Assembly (NCBI GenBank): GCA_023014485.1 | Contig: JAJOZX010005806.1 | Coordinates: forward strand, 16,001-80,000 | Length of the DNA: 64,000 bases | DNA from: Bathynomus jamesi | Lineage: Eukaryota; Arthropoda; Malacostraca; Isopoda; Cirolanidae | Reading direction: 5' to 3' | Part shown: positions 44,701 through 55,993 of the stretch, one piece after another | Layout: each line of letters starts with the position of its first letter | How positions within the stretch are numbered: the stretch's first letter is position 1 | Made by a program: the position numbers and the translations under genes | The notes under the pieces: generated by a model | The model's database searches: none | Told to the model about the DNA's origin: nothing | The model's input: the letters and a program-made list of their open reading frames with translations, nothing else

Positions 44701-44859
44701 TGATATACATTTATTTTTAAAGCTTGGTAGCAACCTCTAATTTTCTCTTTTCAACCCCAAATTTCGCATACAATGCTTCTTAGGAATATGAATAAAATAG
44801 GAGGGTGTCTCCCTGAAAATTGAAAAAAAAAAAATTTGACCCCTTTTTGCATCACCCTA
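41795..44859 (+). mobile_element. hAT-like transposon E4, TAGGGTG termini, inserted in (TA)n
   Basis: Tips TAGGGTGATGCAAAA on both ends. Left flank ATATATAT, right flank ATATTATA, i.e. a slipped TA array. Imperfect terminal repeats reach about 130 bp and share GACACCCTC and TTAGAGGTTGCTACC. One plus-strand gene fills the centre. Confidence 0.9.
42224..44456 (+). pseudogene. E4 hAT-like transposase, single-base lesions in homopolymers
   Basis: Starts MERHTRHKTVVWLIG, then WEKARIPTVLKCHV, LFDIAHASALDMI, a break near 42635, LMLQRQKGRKGKMSG, a serine-rich linker, SDRAASEI, then QIHWDGKLLED, LLGIPKLARGTG, a break near 43293, MCFDTTASNTGSKSG, WLACRHHIS, a break near 43425, IQLFKRFKAKW, PRDDYKELLELTLIFIG, AYHRARW, breaks near 43735 and 43770, HLWYLSEELV, a break at about 44285, and VNDIAERGVRLMEEYNK. 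Most breaks sit in short T or A runs that are one base short of the expected codon pattern, so the gene may be intact in reality. Confidence 0.8.
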
Positions 44860-45560
44860 ATATTATATATAGTACCCTTATAGATTACCAATTTGTGGTG
44901 GCCTATCAAGTAGGCTTTCTATAATTAATGAATTAAATTTAAATGAATAATTAGGGGTCACCAGTTTGGGGCACAGCCCAAAGAAACAATATTTAATAAG
45001 GAGAGAAAAAAATATGATTAAGTTTGTCTGAAATATTATAATATGTAAAACCAGTGAAATCAGAAGGTAATGAGCATCACACACATGAATTGCTGTATAT
45101 CATTTTAACAGATACACATTTTTTAAGAAATGGTATGATTAATAAATCCCTTAAACACAGACCTACTTACATCCTCATATATAGCAAGTATGGAAAACAT
45201 TACCCAATTCAGAGAGATTTATGTAAATATCACTTGACCTAACAGTGGAGGTTGCATTTGTGTAATGAGCATGATGGCAACTTCTTCCATTAATAAAAAA
45301 ATTAATAAATACATGGGTATATAAAATAATGGTAATGTTTGTCAGCTTAGATTCTTAGGTGTTTGTGATAAAAAAAAATTAAAACCTCAACTGCTTTCTT
45401 CAGTGAGCTATATTTAAAAATGTAAAAAGTTGTTTCCAAATGAAATGAGTACTATGCTGGAATGACCCATTAGTGGTAAGGTAGAATTTTCAAATTTAAA
45501 TAATTAAGATTATTGCATTTAATGTTGAATGTAGGGTTTCTCCTAGGGTGATGTTCTTCC
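44860..45560. other. AT-rich spacer without recognised features
   Basis: A short TA remnant (44860-44873) closes the chain of microsatellite insertions. Beyond it there is AT-rich sequence with no motif, repeat arm or RNA gene that I can name. Confidence 0.5.
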
Positions 45561-45639
45561 TGGTAACCCCTAGTAGTTGTTGTTGGTTAGCTGATCAGCC
45601 CACTCTGATTGAGCAAGCCAGTGGCATGCAGGTAACCAA

Positions 45640-47110
45640 TCACCCTCTCTGGAGTGGACTAGAGGTTCAGTGCACTAGTGATGTTGTGTTAATGGTGTGA
45701 GGTGTTGGTGCATGATTGTACATGTAGTGGCAAGGGTGTTGGTGCATGATTGTACATGTAGTGGCAGGGGTGTTGTGGGTTAGTTGTCGCTACTGCCATG
45801 AATTGTGTTCCCCTCATGTCTAAATGCTCCCTAACTTTCAGTATTTTTGTTTCTGTGTGCAGGTGTTCTATCGGTGTTGCTCGAGTACATCCTGTAATGA
45901 TACGAAGTGCGTTGTTTTGTATTGTCTGTAAGGTGTTTGTGTGTGTTTGAGATAATGGGTGCCCAGCATGGGCTGGCATAGTCCATAACAGCAAATATAT
46001 TGTTTGTATATGAGTGATGTTGTTTCCTGTTGGTGTCTAAAGTTTGTGCCTGTTAGTACCCTAAGCATGTTAAGTTTAAGTTTTGATGTACATTTGTTTT
46101 TAATGTCCTGAATGTGGTTTGCAAAAGATAATGATGTGTTGTATGTGACCCCAAGTATTTTGGTTCTGTGAGTGTTTGAAATGTTGGTGGTGTTTAGTGT
46201 AAGCTGTGGAGTTACCTGGTGTTCTTTTGTGTTGCTTGTTAGCAAGGTGATGGTTGATTTTGTGGGTGCTTATGTATGTTTGTAGGTTATTTGTAGCAGT
46301 GTCAATGTTGTTGTGGGTGGATGTTAGTGATGTCATTTGCATATGATGATAAGGTAATCTTGTTATCTATGGGTGTTGGAAAGTCATGCATGCATGTATA
46401 AGTTGAACAGTGTTGGACCATTGGTGAGAGAACAGAGCCTTGACGGACCCTGTTTGGAAAAAGCTTGTTTTTGGATGACTTGCCATTAAATGTGACATGT
46501 GAGTATCTTCCTGAAAGATAGTTGCTCAGCCACCTTTTAGTGTTATTGTGCATGTTTGTGTTGAGTATTTTGTTTATGAGAGGGAAGTGTGGGATAGCAT
46601 CAAATGCTTTACTAATGTCTATTGTTGCTAATAGTGTACATTGAGCTGGTCATCTGGAGTTGATGCCATCCATGATGTGCTGCATGAGGTTAGTGAGTAA
46701 TGTCATGGTTGAGTGGTGAGGTCTGAATCCATGTTGAGTAGGTGATAGTGGTATGTGTGGGTGGTGATTTGTAAGATTAGTCTTTCTGTTACTTTGGAAG
46801 GTGCGCATAGTAAGGTAATGGGTCTATAGGAAACTGGTTCTGTTGGATTTTTGTTTGGTTTGAGCAGTGTAATAATTTTACCTTTTTTCCATATGTCAGG
46901 AATAATAGTGTTGGTATGAATATGTGTTGATGTTTGTGAGAGCTAGTATTCCCTGTGGTCCCAAGTGTTTAAGGTGTATGTTAGATATGTTGTCTGCTCC
47001 AGTAGCCTTCAAATTCTTAATGTTTTTGATGATCTTGGTGGTCTGGTCTGTATTGAAGGGTGTAATAGTCATATCGAGTCTGTAGGTTTTCTTGTGTTTT
47101 CTTGTTTGTC
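45640..47110 (-). pseudogene. Degenerate LINE reverse transcriptase (second LINE)
   Basis: Minus-strand pieces in several frames: LKATGADNI (about 47000), SPTQHGFRPHHSTMTLL (about 46730), LATIDISKAFDAIPH (about 46610), RWLSNYLSGRYSHVTFNG (46530), RVRQGSVLSP (46440), SSYANDIT (46350), where the YADD box has become YAND, and a C-terminal LQTIQNNALRIITG (about 45930). Many stops and shifts; no endonuclease seen. It lies in or just upstream of the GLRX3 region, antisense to that gene. Distinct from the GC-rich LINE. Confidence 0.75.
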
Positions 47111-48647
47111 TGTCTGCATTTTTCTGGTTGTTTTCTCTGGTAGTTGTTAACTGCAGTGGCTTTAACTATTCACTGTTTTCCACTTCCTTTATATTACTTG
47201 GCTACTTCATGTTAAAAGTAGAGCCCATTGCCCATGGGCTTGATGGTAATATTGAAATAAAAATGACAAGATAGGGCAAATAAGCTCTTTGAATAGACTG
47301 CTCTTGAGTAACTTCTCCCCTCTTGACTGACTCTCAATTTGACTCTTGATCTGCCTCTTGATCTGCCTCTTGCTGATTGACTCTGGTCCTCACTGATTTT
47401 GATCTGCCTTTTGCTGACTGACTCTTGATCTGTGCTGCATACTTTTTTCCCCTTTTAGCTTCAAGAATTCAGATTTTCATTTTACATTGGGAAAACATAA
47501 TCGTCTTTTTTTTAGTTTGATCCTGGAACTTAGAAACAATTTTAAAATACTGTACATTATATTATCTGACCAGTTTTATAAATTCCTAACTGCTTTATAT
47601 TATTTAACTAACTTATGTTACTTATTTGACAACATTAAATAATTTCTATATTTATTTCAAGTACCTACTACAGTATACTATTTAAAACAAGATTATTTAT
47701 GAATACTGTACATGATCTGTTGACATGGATGTGTGGCATCACATGACTGATATTCCCACACCTCATTGGTTAAACAAAAAATGTCACTTGTTCCAGTACA
47801 AACAAGTTGAAACCCATTTGGATGTTTTTGTGCAGGCAGTGACATATTCTTTTCTGGGATTTGCCCGAGGCCTACTCAGAATTCATATCCTACCTAACTT
47901 ACATTTTTCATTTTCATAAAAATTTTACTATATATTTTATATTATTAATAAATCCCCATTTTTGCAAACCCAACATTAGCATAGCTTTTAAAACATTTAG
48001 TTATGAGAGCAAAGTGTAATAAGTGTTGATGTACAATTTTAGCTTGTATATTCATTAAAATTACCTAGTCCATAGGTTAATGTGAAACTTGAATGCTAGT
48101 GCATTTGAAAGTTTAAAAGGAGTATTTTCAGATACATTAATTAGCTGTATAATAAGCATAATGCCTATTAGTATTATGCTGTATAGTTTTGATTAGAAAT
48201 TTTGATACCTGTAACGCATCTTTTGTTATAAAATTCTTTGTACAACAAAATAAATGGTAAGAATCTTAAAAGCCCAATAAATTTGCACAGCTAAAATATT
48301 TATTGGCTTTTTTTCCTTCATGGTATAACTAACACAATCATGATTATAATAATAATAATGATAATAATATAGATTATAATGAAGAAACATTGATGTTTAG
48401 TCAGAACTTTTAGAGATGGAGGTAGTTCAATAAAGGATGGCAATTTTATTATTTAACATTTATGACATTACTATGTTATTTAAATACCCTAGTTCAGTAC
48501 TAGTGAGGCTTTATGTAAAGTATATCAATATGTTTGGCCTTTAAAAAGGATTTGTTAGGGTCTCTTTTTAGTTAGAAACAAGAAGTACTGTTAGCTAAAC
48601 TTAATAATCTTTCTATTGAGAGGTAATCATTAATTTTCAACTTTCAG
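47111..48647. other. AT-rich, probably intronic, with a small tandem repeat
   Basis: At 47305-47440 units built of GACTCTTGATCTGCCTCTTG are imperfectly repeated four to six times. The remainder is AT-rich without recognisable coding or inverted repeats. It precedes the first visible GLRX3 exon and is presumably its upstream intron, though no earlier exon was found. Confidence 0.45.
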
Positions 48648-48750
48648 GGCTCAGAATTTGTTTGTTATACATTTTCTGGCAGATTGGGCTCCACAGTGTG
48701 AGCAGATGAATGAAGTATTGCTTGAACTTGCAAAACAAGATGATCTTAAG
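48648..48750 (+). CDS. GLRX3: GLRX3 (PICOT) exon, thioredoxin-like domain start
   Basis: Acceptor ctttcag at 48641-48647; donor GTAAAT at 48751. After one base completing a split codon, 34 codons read [16 protein letters not shown], then [22 protein letters not shown] is the altered active-site motif of the PICOT thioredoxin-like domain, in which only the last cysteine of CxxC is kept. GLRX3 is a cytosolic and nuclear monothiol glutaredoxin that binds [2Fe-2S] clusters with BolA-type partners and supports iron delivery. The amino-terminal exon was not found upstream. Confidence 0.9.
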
Positions 48751-49329
48751 GTAAATTGATGGAGTGACTTCCCAAATAAAATGTGCAACTATGTCATTTA
48801 GAGAAATCATTATAAATTTGAAATGCAAACCCATTAAATCTAACAGTTCTATTTTTAATACTTGGAAAGGCGGTATAGGGTCTACATATCTACTGTATAT
48901 TGTAAAAATTTTAAATCATCCTTGTTTTTGAATTGGGCCACAAGTGTTATAGGCAGGGGTGGCATTCCAGGTTCATTTCTATATTTATTCCTATAGCTAC
49001 CAAGTCTGTCAACTAGAAAATCCATTTACATAGAAAATAAATATGTAGTTTAATTTATAATAATAATAAAAAATTACATTTTATATGTTCTGTAATTACA
49101 TAAAACATATACCATATTTTAAATTTCTAAAATAACTTCCTTTTAATTAAACTTAGACCTACAGTCTGCAGCATAGGTTTAATAAATTTTTTCAGCTTTT
49201 ATATTTCAAACCAAAAACATAGGATAATTGCATAACTAATAAAGTAATAGCAAAATGTTATAAAAAAACAAGGAAATGTATCTAGCATGTGGAGAAATTA
49301 TAAAAGATTTTATATTAATTAAAGTTAAG
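48751..49329. other. GLRX3 intron, AT-rich part
   Basis: AT-rich sequence after the exon donor. No transposon motif was recognised before the hAT remnant at 49330. Confidence 0.5.
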
Positions 49330-50013
49330 AGTGGTGTTTCTCAACCTTTTTTGTGCTGGCAACCCTCTTCTTTTGACACAAAAATTTGCAACCCCACTTC
49401 CCTAAATGATGATATAGCGCAAACTTGAACAGCAAAAATAGCTGCCGAACTATTCCCAATGGGATGATGGAAAGTTGCTGAGAAGTGGATACTTAATCCA
49501 TTCAGTGAAAGGATGGTAGAGTCTACTCAGCTTGCAGCAATCCTACACGATAAAATGATTGAACTTTCTTCTGACAAAACCCTGCAGTTGTCATTCCTAC
49601 CAGAAGACTTGTGTACGCTTTGGATAGCGCAGAAAAGTGAGTATCCAGAACTACTGTCTGAAGCATTGAAAGTTTTAATTGCATTTGCACCCTCATGTGA
49701 GTTGGGCTTCTCATCAATGTTAAAATAAAGCAATGAAACTGACTGACTGTGTGTTACTTTGTGTCTAGTCTATTAAGTTGATTATAAGAATACAGTATTA
49801 ACATTGAAAGACAAATAGTTTTATATAAAGACTATAACTAACAGAAAATAACTTCAACTGTAAAACTGGCTTTTCATGTAAAGTAGTAGTTTGTCTCTGA
49901 TTTTACATATTTTTGTAAATTTCTTTAATTTTCCACATAGGCTGGTTTTTTGCTGAGCACTGGAACCCCCTATCCTCTGAAAACTTCCTGCAACCCCAGG
50001 TTGAGAAACACTG
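49330..50013 (+). mobile_element. hAT remnant, GTGTTTCTCAACC termini
   Basis: Left wording GTGGTGTTTCTCAACCTTTT and right tip read inwards CAGTGTTTCTCAACCTGGGG are hAT-type ends. An internal frame (49513-49728) gives IELSSDKTLQLSFLPEDLCTLW in two blocks, then EYPELLSEALKVLIAF and CELGFSSMLK, the C-terminal part of ZBED5-like hAT transposases. Internally deleted; no clear target duplication. Confidence 0.75.
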
Positions 50014-50174
50014 CCTATGAAGATCTAATACAGTATAAATTTTTCAACTTTTTTTTTTTAATAGCAATCAGGGACAGAAAAGTATGCCATGTTCAAAATC
50101 CTAAGTGTGCCATGATAGACTATAAAGTATGTATTGATACGCATTTAAAAAATGTTTGTAGGGGAATTAATTGT

Positions 50175-51178
50175 ACATAGTCATGGTGATGTAGTGGTTA
50201 CAGGGTTCATACACACCTGCAAAAATATCAGGATTTTTTGGATTTTTTGAGAATATCAGGGGAATATAAAATATTTATGGAATATTTAGGACTTAATTAT
50301 TTGTAAATATTTTATAAATAATTTAACTATAAATTAATTTAAAATGTTAATATAAAATAATTTAACAAAAACAAGCACTATATTGTTTTACATTATATAA
50401 AACTCATGCATTTTGTTATCTAGTATTAATTTTTTCAACCTGCCATGGGATTTTTGCGTATGTCTTTTAAGAGTAGTTAGAATAAAAATTAGGTTTTAAT
50501 TGTGTTATATGAAATGTTAATTTTTTTGCACCTTTTATGCAATTTTTATATAATTCTTATATATATTTATGTATCAGGGGATCAGATCTGAAATATCAGG
50601 GGATTATCAGGAAACTTTATTCTTGGACCTGTGTATGAACCCTGGGTTAGCATCACTGACTACAGATCCATTTGCTCTGGGATTAAGACATGGTGAAATA
50701 GGGGTGCGATGCCAGCAAGTATTTATTGTAAGAATGCAGTTGCTTTACTCGTGTACTGGATACTCTGTTAGTGGGGTCATGGCAGCTGCTGTTAGTTGCT
50801 GAGAAGGGAGATTGAACTGCCAGCGAGGACTAAACAGACAGCCCTCAATCAAGTAAAAATAAATCCTTTGACTTCAGCACCACATGCACTGCTAAGAGAG
50901 AGAGAAATCAGGGTGAGCAAGTTCACAATTTTGGTGTGGTTGAGATTGTCAGATAGTTGGCTCCTATTAATTTAAAACTGGTTCTCACCTTTATGAGAAT
51001 CCATGATCCTCTGCTTATGATGGGAGGATTTAAGAGATGTACAGCCTCCTTTGCCCAATTTATTCAGAAAAAAACACAAAAATAACACGATGTTAATTAT
51101 ATCAGCAAGCAAGTTTTTTACAGGTAACTAAAGAAAATATGAACCCTTTTATTAATCATGCACCAATGTGCATCTTAA
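50175..51178 (+). repeat. tRNA-derived SINE-like repeat, copy 1, interrupted by a MITE
   Basis: Joining the flanks of the MITE at 50201-50644 gives GATGTAGTGGTTAGCATCAC, an A-box-like tRNA start, and GGTGCGATGCC near 50703 resembles a B box. The body from about 50697 to 51178 is shared with 58036-58547. Origin from a tRNA gene is inferred from these two boxes. Confidence 0.65.
50201..50644. mobile_element. MITE with CAGGGTTCATACACA ends and 5 bp duplication
   Basis: Left tip CAGGGTTCATACACACCTGC; right tip read inwards CAGGGTTCATACACAGGTCC. GGTTA flanks both sides (50196-50200 and 50645-50649), and excising it restores a continuous tRNA-like A box. No coding potential; interior contains repeated ATATCAGGGGA wording. 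Confidence 0.8.
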
Positions 51179-51449
51179 ACTGTAGGTCTAAGGTGGAGTG
51201 ACAAGTTTGACCCTCATCAGAATGAACAATTTGGGTGGAAGCAAAACCAAGATTAACTATGGGTACACACAATATATGCAACAGTAATTAATTACTATAT
51301 TTAGCTTTTACTATCAGCAAAGTACCTCCTTGTTTAGTAATTTTGAGATAATTAAATTACAAGGTGTCCAAGAAACATTCCAAAAAAGTCATATTTTCTT
51401 ATTAATTATATTGTATATTTATATATGGTTGTTTACATTTCCAAACTGT

Positions 51450-51690
51450 TCATTTAGAACACTTCCATTTGATGACCATTATTCATTGCTAGTGTGTATT
51501 CAGTGCTCAAATTTCATTAGAACATTAGCAAGTTGCTCTTGTGGAATGGATCCAATAGCCTCTGATTCTTTGATGGAGTTCTGCCAGATACCTGGGTTTG
51601 TCATGATCACAAGTGTTTTAACATAACCCCATAGATAAAAGTTCAAAGGGGTTAAGTCAGATGATCAAAGTGGCCTACCTAGCGCTGAAA
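51450..51690 (-). pseudogene. Mariner transposase C-terminal fragment
   Basis: Minus-strand reading gives SSDLTPLNFYLWGYVKTLV, then a helical tail typical of mariner-type transposases after the third catalytic residue. A related fragment lies on the opposite strand at 52660-52910. Confidence 0.65.
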
Positions 51691-51789
51691 CATATTAACA
51701 TGAATGGGATTCACCAAAAGTTAACATTTGGTGTGTTATACTCAACATGATACATACATACATGTTTTCTTTTCCAAGGGCTATGGTAT

Positions 51790-52910
51790 TGGAGCTGACA
51801 CAAGAAGTGTAATTTTTCAGCAAGATGTGACTTCCCAAGTTCTCACCTCACTATGCCATTATTGTTTGCAGGTTTAAAAATGTAACTTTTTTTTAGTGTT
51901 GGATACAGGGTTGGCAAAAACCTGGGTTTTTCATAAAAAAAAAAAGGTGGATTTTGGGTTTTTTTTGGTTGTTTTTAAGGTCACTTTCAAGTTATTGCTC
52001 TTTTAGATTGAAGGACAATAGTATTTTTCCAGGATATATGTTTAGTGACTCATTTATTAACAGTATGACAGGGTACAAGTGGTAGATGTATGTTGAGATG
52101 AAGGAAACAAAGGGTCAGAATTTGCCTGCAGGATTTGCAACATTTATTCAAAATTTGCAAAGCTGTGCTGCTAGTTCTGGTTCTCTTGAAAGATTCTTTA
52201 GTATATTTGGTATAGTATGGAGCAAGCTAAGAAATAGGCTTGGGGGAGAGAAGGTGGAGATGCTTGTTAGAATTCCTAAGCATTTAAGATCAAGTAATAC
52301 TGTACTTGTGAATAATATATACTGTATGTACCTTTATATAGCATTTATTAGTTTTATTGTACTCGATTTGTGTGTGTAGTCTGAACACCATTTAAAAGGC
52401 CTATAAAACTTCAATTTTTCATAATCTTTATTTACACATTGCATAATTTAAGAATTATTTTATAAGTCAGCTTACTTGAAATAATCAACATGCCCAAAGC
52501 ATTCTAACTAGCTACAATTGAACAATGTAGCAATCGGAAAAATTTCAATTATTTTAAAATAAACATATCAGACCAAAAATCCAAAAACCCACTGAAAATT
52601 CCTGTGGGTTTCAGGTTGGGTTTTTGAGTGCCAACCCTGGTTGGATAGCCCATGTTGGACTGATAGCATGGCCACCTCAATAACCTGACTTAATCTCTCT
52701 GGATTTTTATTTATGGGGTGTATATTAGAATGTTTGTGTATTGTGACAAACCCAGTAGTCTAACCAGAGGTCACTGGATCACCTTGCTAATGATCTAATA
52801 GAGTTTGAGCAGTGAATACATATTGTAGTGACAACTGATGGTCATCTTGAGAGTGTTATAAACACGTACATTGTACAATTTGGAACTGTAACTGAGTATA
52901 TGTACTGAAT
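51790..52910 (+). pseudogene. Mariner transposase fragment split by a hAT derivative
   Basis: FQQDVTSQVLTSLCHY (51818-51870) is a decayed second-D region. The reading continues after the insert at 52640 with WIAHVGLIAWPP, then PDLISLDFYLWG (third-D region), with stops. The uninterrupted order on either side of the insert shows that the hAT derivative landed inside this gene. Confidence 0.7.
51906..52639 (+). mobile_element. hAT deletion derivative, perfect 8 bp duplication
   Basis: Left tip CAGGGTTGGCAAAAACC; right tip read inwards CAGGGTTGGCACTCAAAAACC. GTTGGATA flanks both sides (51898-51905 and 52640-52647). The interior frame from 52086 retains SLERFFSIFGIVWSKLRNRLG, matching the C-terminal exon of the hAT at 14000-14621, so the two are relatives. 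Confidence 0.9.
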
Positions 52911-52991
52911 ACATAATAATAAAAATGACCACTTGTTTTTTTGTCAAAATTCAAAATAAAGTTTTTTACATTAATCACTTTTAGGTTTATA

Positions 52992-53215
52992 CACGGTGAA
53001 CCAAAAGTAGGTGGACAGTAGGTTGAATACGGTTTGTGTTATATTATATTATAACTATGGTGTTCATTATAACTATGGTGTTTGTGTTATATTATATTAA
53101 ATATTATAACTAAATTTATTTAAATTTTATTTTGTATTATAGTATACAAAAAAATTAAATATGTATTCTCAAAATAAACGTTATCATTTACTGTCCACCT
53201 ACATTTGGTTCACCC
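52992..53215 (-). mobile_element. 225 bp MITE, copy 2
   Basis: Reverse-complement copy of 35071-35295, differing at very few positions (a small GTTATAA-type indel and one or two bases by eye). TA flanks both sides. Located in the GLRX3 intron. Confidence 0.85.
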
Positions 53216-53342
53216 TATATATTAAAAAATTAAATTACTTTTGAGCAACATTTAAAAAAAAAAAAAAGTGAGAGAGAGATTGATTAATTTTTGCATTTTT
53301 TTTAAATACCCCCCCCCCCCCCATGCATCAATATAATTATAC

Positions 53343-53660
53343 CACGGTTTCCCAAATTGTGGTCCACAGTGGTATCTCCAAACAGAATTCCAAATATTAC
53401 TACACCTACAAAAATAATAAAATGATGACTGTTTGACATTTGTTTTATATTTACTTGTAGTATATGCTTTTGTTTTTACTGTAAAGGTTCATTCTTGTAA
53501 TGATAAATAATAGTTATACACTAATTTTCACAATTTGTATTTTTTCCTTTACTGTATATTAGAAAGTTAAGCAAATTAGTGCTATGGAGAAGGAGCAGGA
53601 TATGTGGAAGTTACCAGGATTAGAAAGGGGTCCATGACTGCAGAAGATTGGGAAACCCTG
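53343..53660. mobile_element. Short hAT-like MITE, CAGGGTTTCCCAA ends
   Basis: Left wording CACGGTTTCCCAAATTGTGG and right tip read inwards CAGGGTTTCCCAATCTTCTG are related hAT-type ends. There is no matching target duplication. A 15-base C tract lies just outside at about 53310. Confidence 0.6.
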
Positions 53661-53799
53661 ACCTATAACTTACCTCTGAATATTCTATAGCCTACCTGTG
53701 CTACTTCAGAAAAGTATTTTTATGATGATGAAGTGCTTTGCTCATTGGCAGGTCCACATCATGACTTCCTCCAGGCTACCCTGTCCTGTGTGAGAACCT

Positions 53800-54110
53800 T
53801 TGTTTGTTGATAGGTTCTACCTTCCTTGATGTCATCCAACATCTTCGTTCTTTGTGTGCCACGCATTTTCCTTCCCTCCATTCTCCCTTCAACTGGACAT
53901 TTGAGCAGTGGTCTAATGTCCTTTGGTCATATGAATCCAAGTTTAATTTACTGGAAAGTAATAATCAGGTGTCTGTTCATCAGCATTCTGTGGAAGAGTA
54001 TCATCCTGACTGTATAGTGAAGACTGTGGAGGGAAGAGGGGAATCACTCATGGTTTGAACTTGTTTCTCTGGTGCAGGGCTGAGTTCTCACATTCCATGT
54101 ACCATGTACT
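53800..54110 (+). pseudogene. Tc1-type transposase fragment
   Basis: The reading FNWTFEQWSNVLWSYESKFN corresponds to the W-x-x-V-x-W-S-D-E-S-x-F block of Tc1 transposases, with D changed to Y at the first catalytic position. It continues with a KTVEGRGESLMV stretch and a decayed IPCTMYCW tail. No termini found. Confidence 0.7.
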
Positions 54111-55683
54111 GCTGGTCCTGTTTACATCATTTGCTTCATTTATAGCCATTTGTAGAACCATCATGATTTAACTTGGGGATATACTGAGATGGTTTCCTGT
54201 TGCCTTTCTCAGGTTTTTTTTTTCAGGGTTTACTCCCTTAACCCTTCTCTCTCCTCTTACATTATTTCATAAGAAATTATTGTGGAGAAGTTATTCTGAC
54301 TGCCCTCACATGATGTTATGTCATTCCATAGGAATGTTAGGAAAAAAAAAACCTATTAGGCCAAAGCATCAATTTAAAATAAAATATTGATGTTGAACTA
54401 GAGTACTTTCCTTTTGAATGGTAATAGAAGGTGGAAGACCAAGTAGAAAGGACAGCCATATTTTTAGATTTTTTTATTATATGTATTATACATATATGTT
54501 TTTTATGCAGGGAGGAGGGGCCAAGGGTGAATGCCTGCAAAAACATCCCTCCCATTGAGGAAGAGAGCGAAAATCAAGGTACAAGGTTTGTGAGATGCCT
54601 GGATACTCTGTGTTTGAAAGATTGATGGTCATAGACAGGCCAAAGATGGATTGAGGAAAATTGGTTTCAGAGTTGACTCGTTGAGTAGAAAGATTGAAAA
54701 TACTGATTAAGCCTTGCATTAGAAAGTTGGACAGGAAAGGAATGAGAATATGCCAAAAATTAGATAATGCATGCTCTCCTTAAAGGAGGCAGCATGCATT
54801 TACAGAGTTAAGAAAAGTAGTGTCCATTATAATAGCAATAGTAAGGAGAGAGAGAGAGGCAAGAGAACACTTGTGGTTGATTATTCATGGTCATACTGAT
54901 TTATTTATATACCTAGGTATACCTTGTTGAAAATACTTTTTTACATAGATTGTAACTATACAGTGGACCCTTGCTATCCGTTACATTAAAAAGAAATGGT
55001 GTGAATGGCAAAATCACAAGTGGCAAACCTTTAATTTGACAAGAAATGGGGGTGGTTAGGTTGCAGAATGAACCCCAATTTTTTAAGTTCAGAGAACACT
55101 TTTGGCAATACAAAAATACTCTGCAGAGGGTATTTAGTCCTGAAATAGAAGATTGACTACAAAACCAAGCCATAGAAAATGAGAGGTTAAACAGCAACTT
55201 CAAACAGGAACCTCACAAAAACCTATACTTTATTAGTGACCCGGAGTCCCTTAAGGCTCCCCAGTTGAAAACTCCACTGAAATTGTCAGAAACCTCATAA
55301 AAAAAAACCTCTGTATAAACATTCCTGAAAATGTCATTATGGATACACAGAGTTGTGAAAAATAATGATACTGACAAAAAAAATCATAAAATCCAAATTA
55401 AGTGACTGGCTGTGGAAATCAGAAATAAGAAGGGGGTTATAAATACCAAACCTTATATATATATATATATATATATAATTTTTTTTTTTATGAATCACAC
55501 TGTGAATACAGAAAAGAAATTTCTTATAAACTATTAAAACTTCAAAAAAGAGAAATAATTTCTGTTATGCATGGGAACAGTATGCCTGTAAGACCCAGGA
55601 AAGAAAGATTTTCAATTCATACTCAACATAACTGAAACTTTCAGTGGCATCTACAAATAAAATTGCCTTTATTGTGGGTCAAT
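54111..55683. other. GLRX3 intron, unassigned
   Basis: Mostly AT-rich. CAGTGGACCCTTGCTATCCG at about 54961 looks like one Tigger-type tip, but I could not find its partner. A (TA)n run lies at 55453-55476. No coding motif was recognised. Confidence 0.45.
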
Positions 55684-55993
55684 GGGTCATTCCAGGACAA
55701 ATCAGGCATTGCATGAAACCACACCCACTTAGATTTTGCTTAAAATTGCAATACAGGATTGTTTATGCTGAAAAACAAGAAATTTTGAGTTTCAGAGCAA
55801 TCAGAGTAACTGTTCAAAAGTTATGGGCCCCCCAGTTTTGGTAGTTGGGGCTGGCCCCTTAATTTTTAAAAGTCTATAACTTGGTCCCTAATTGAGCTAG
55901 GAAAAATTTTTAAAAACATTTGAAAGCTCAAATCCTAAGGAATAATTCTCTCTACTTATTACAGGAACTGAAGCTAATATATAAGTTTTAAAC

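Noticed and set aside
45054..45242. Small open frames between E4 and the second LINE
   Set aside because: Short, AT-driven, no recognisable domain, no splice context.
50175..50720. Functional tRNA gene
   Set aside because: Only A-box-like and B-box-like wording survives, split by a MITE, and no cloverleaf can be closed around it.
54961..54980. Tigger-like tip CAGTGGACCCTTGCTATCCG
   Set aside because: No matching inverted tip or transposase fragment could be found downstream, so no element boundaries can be given.
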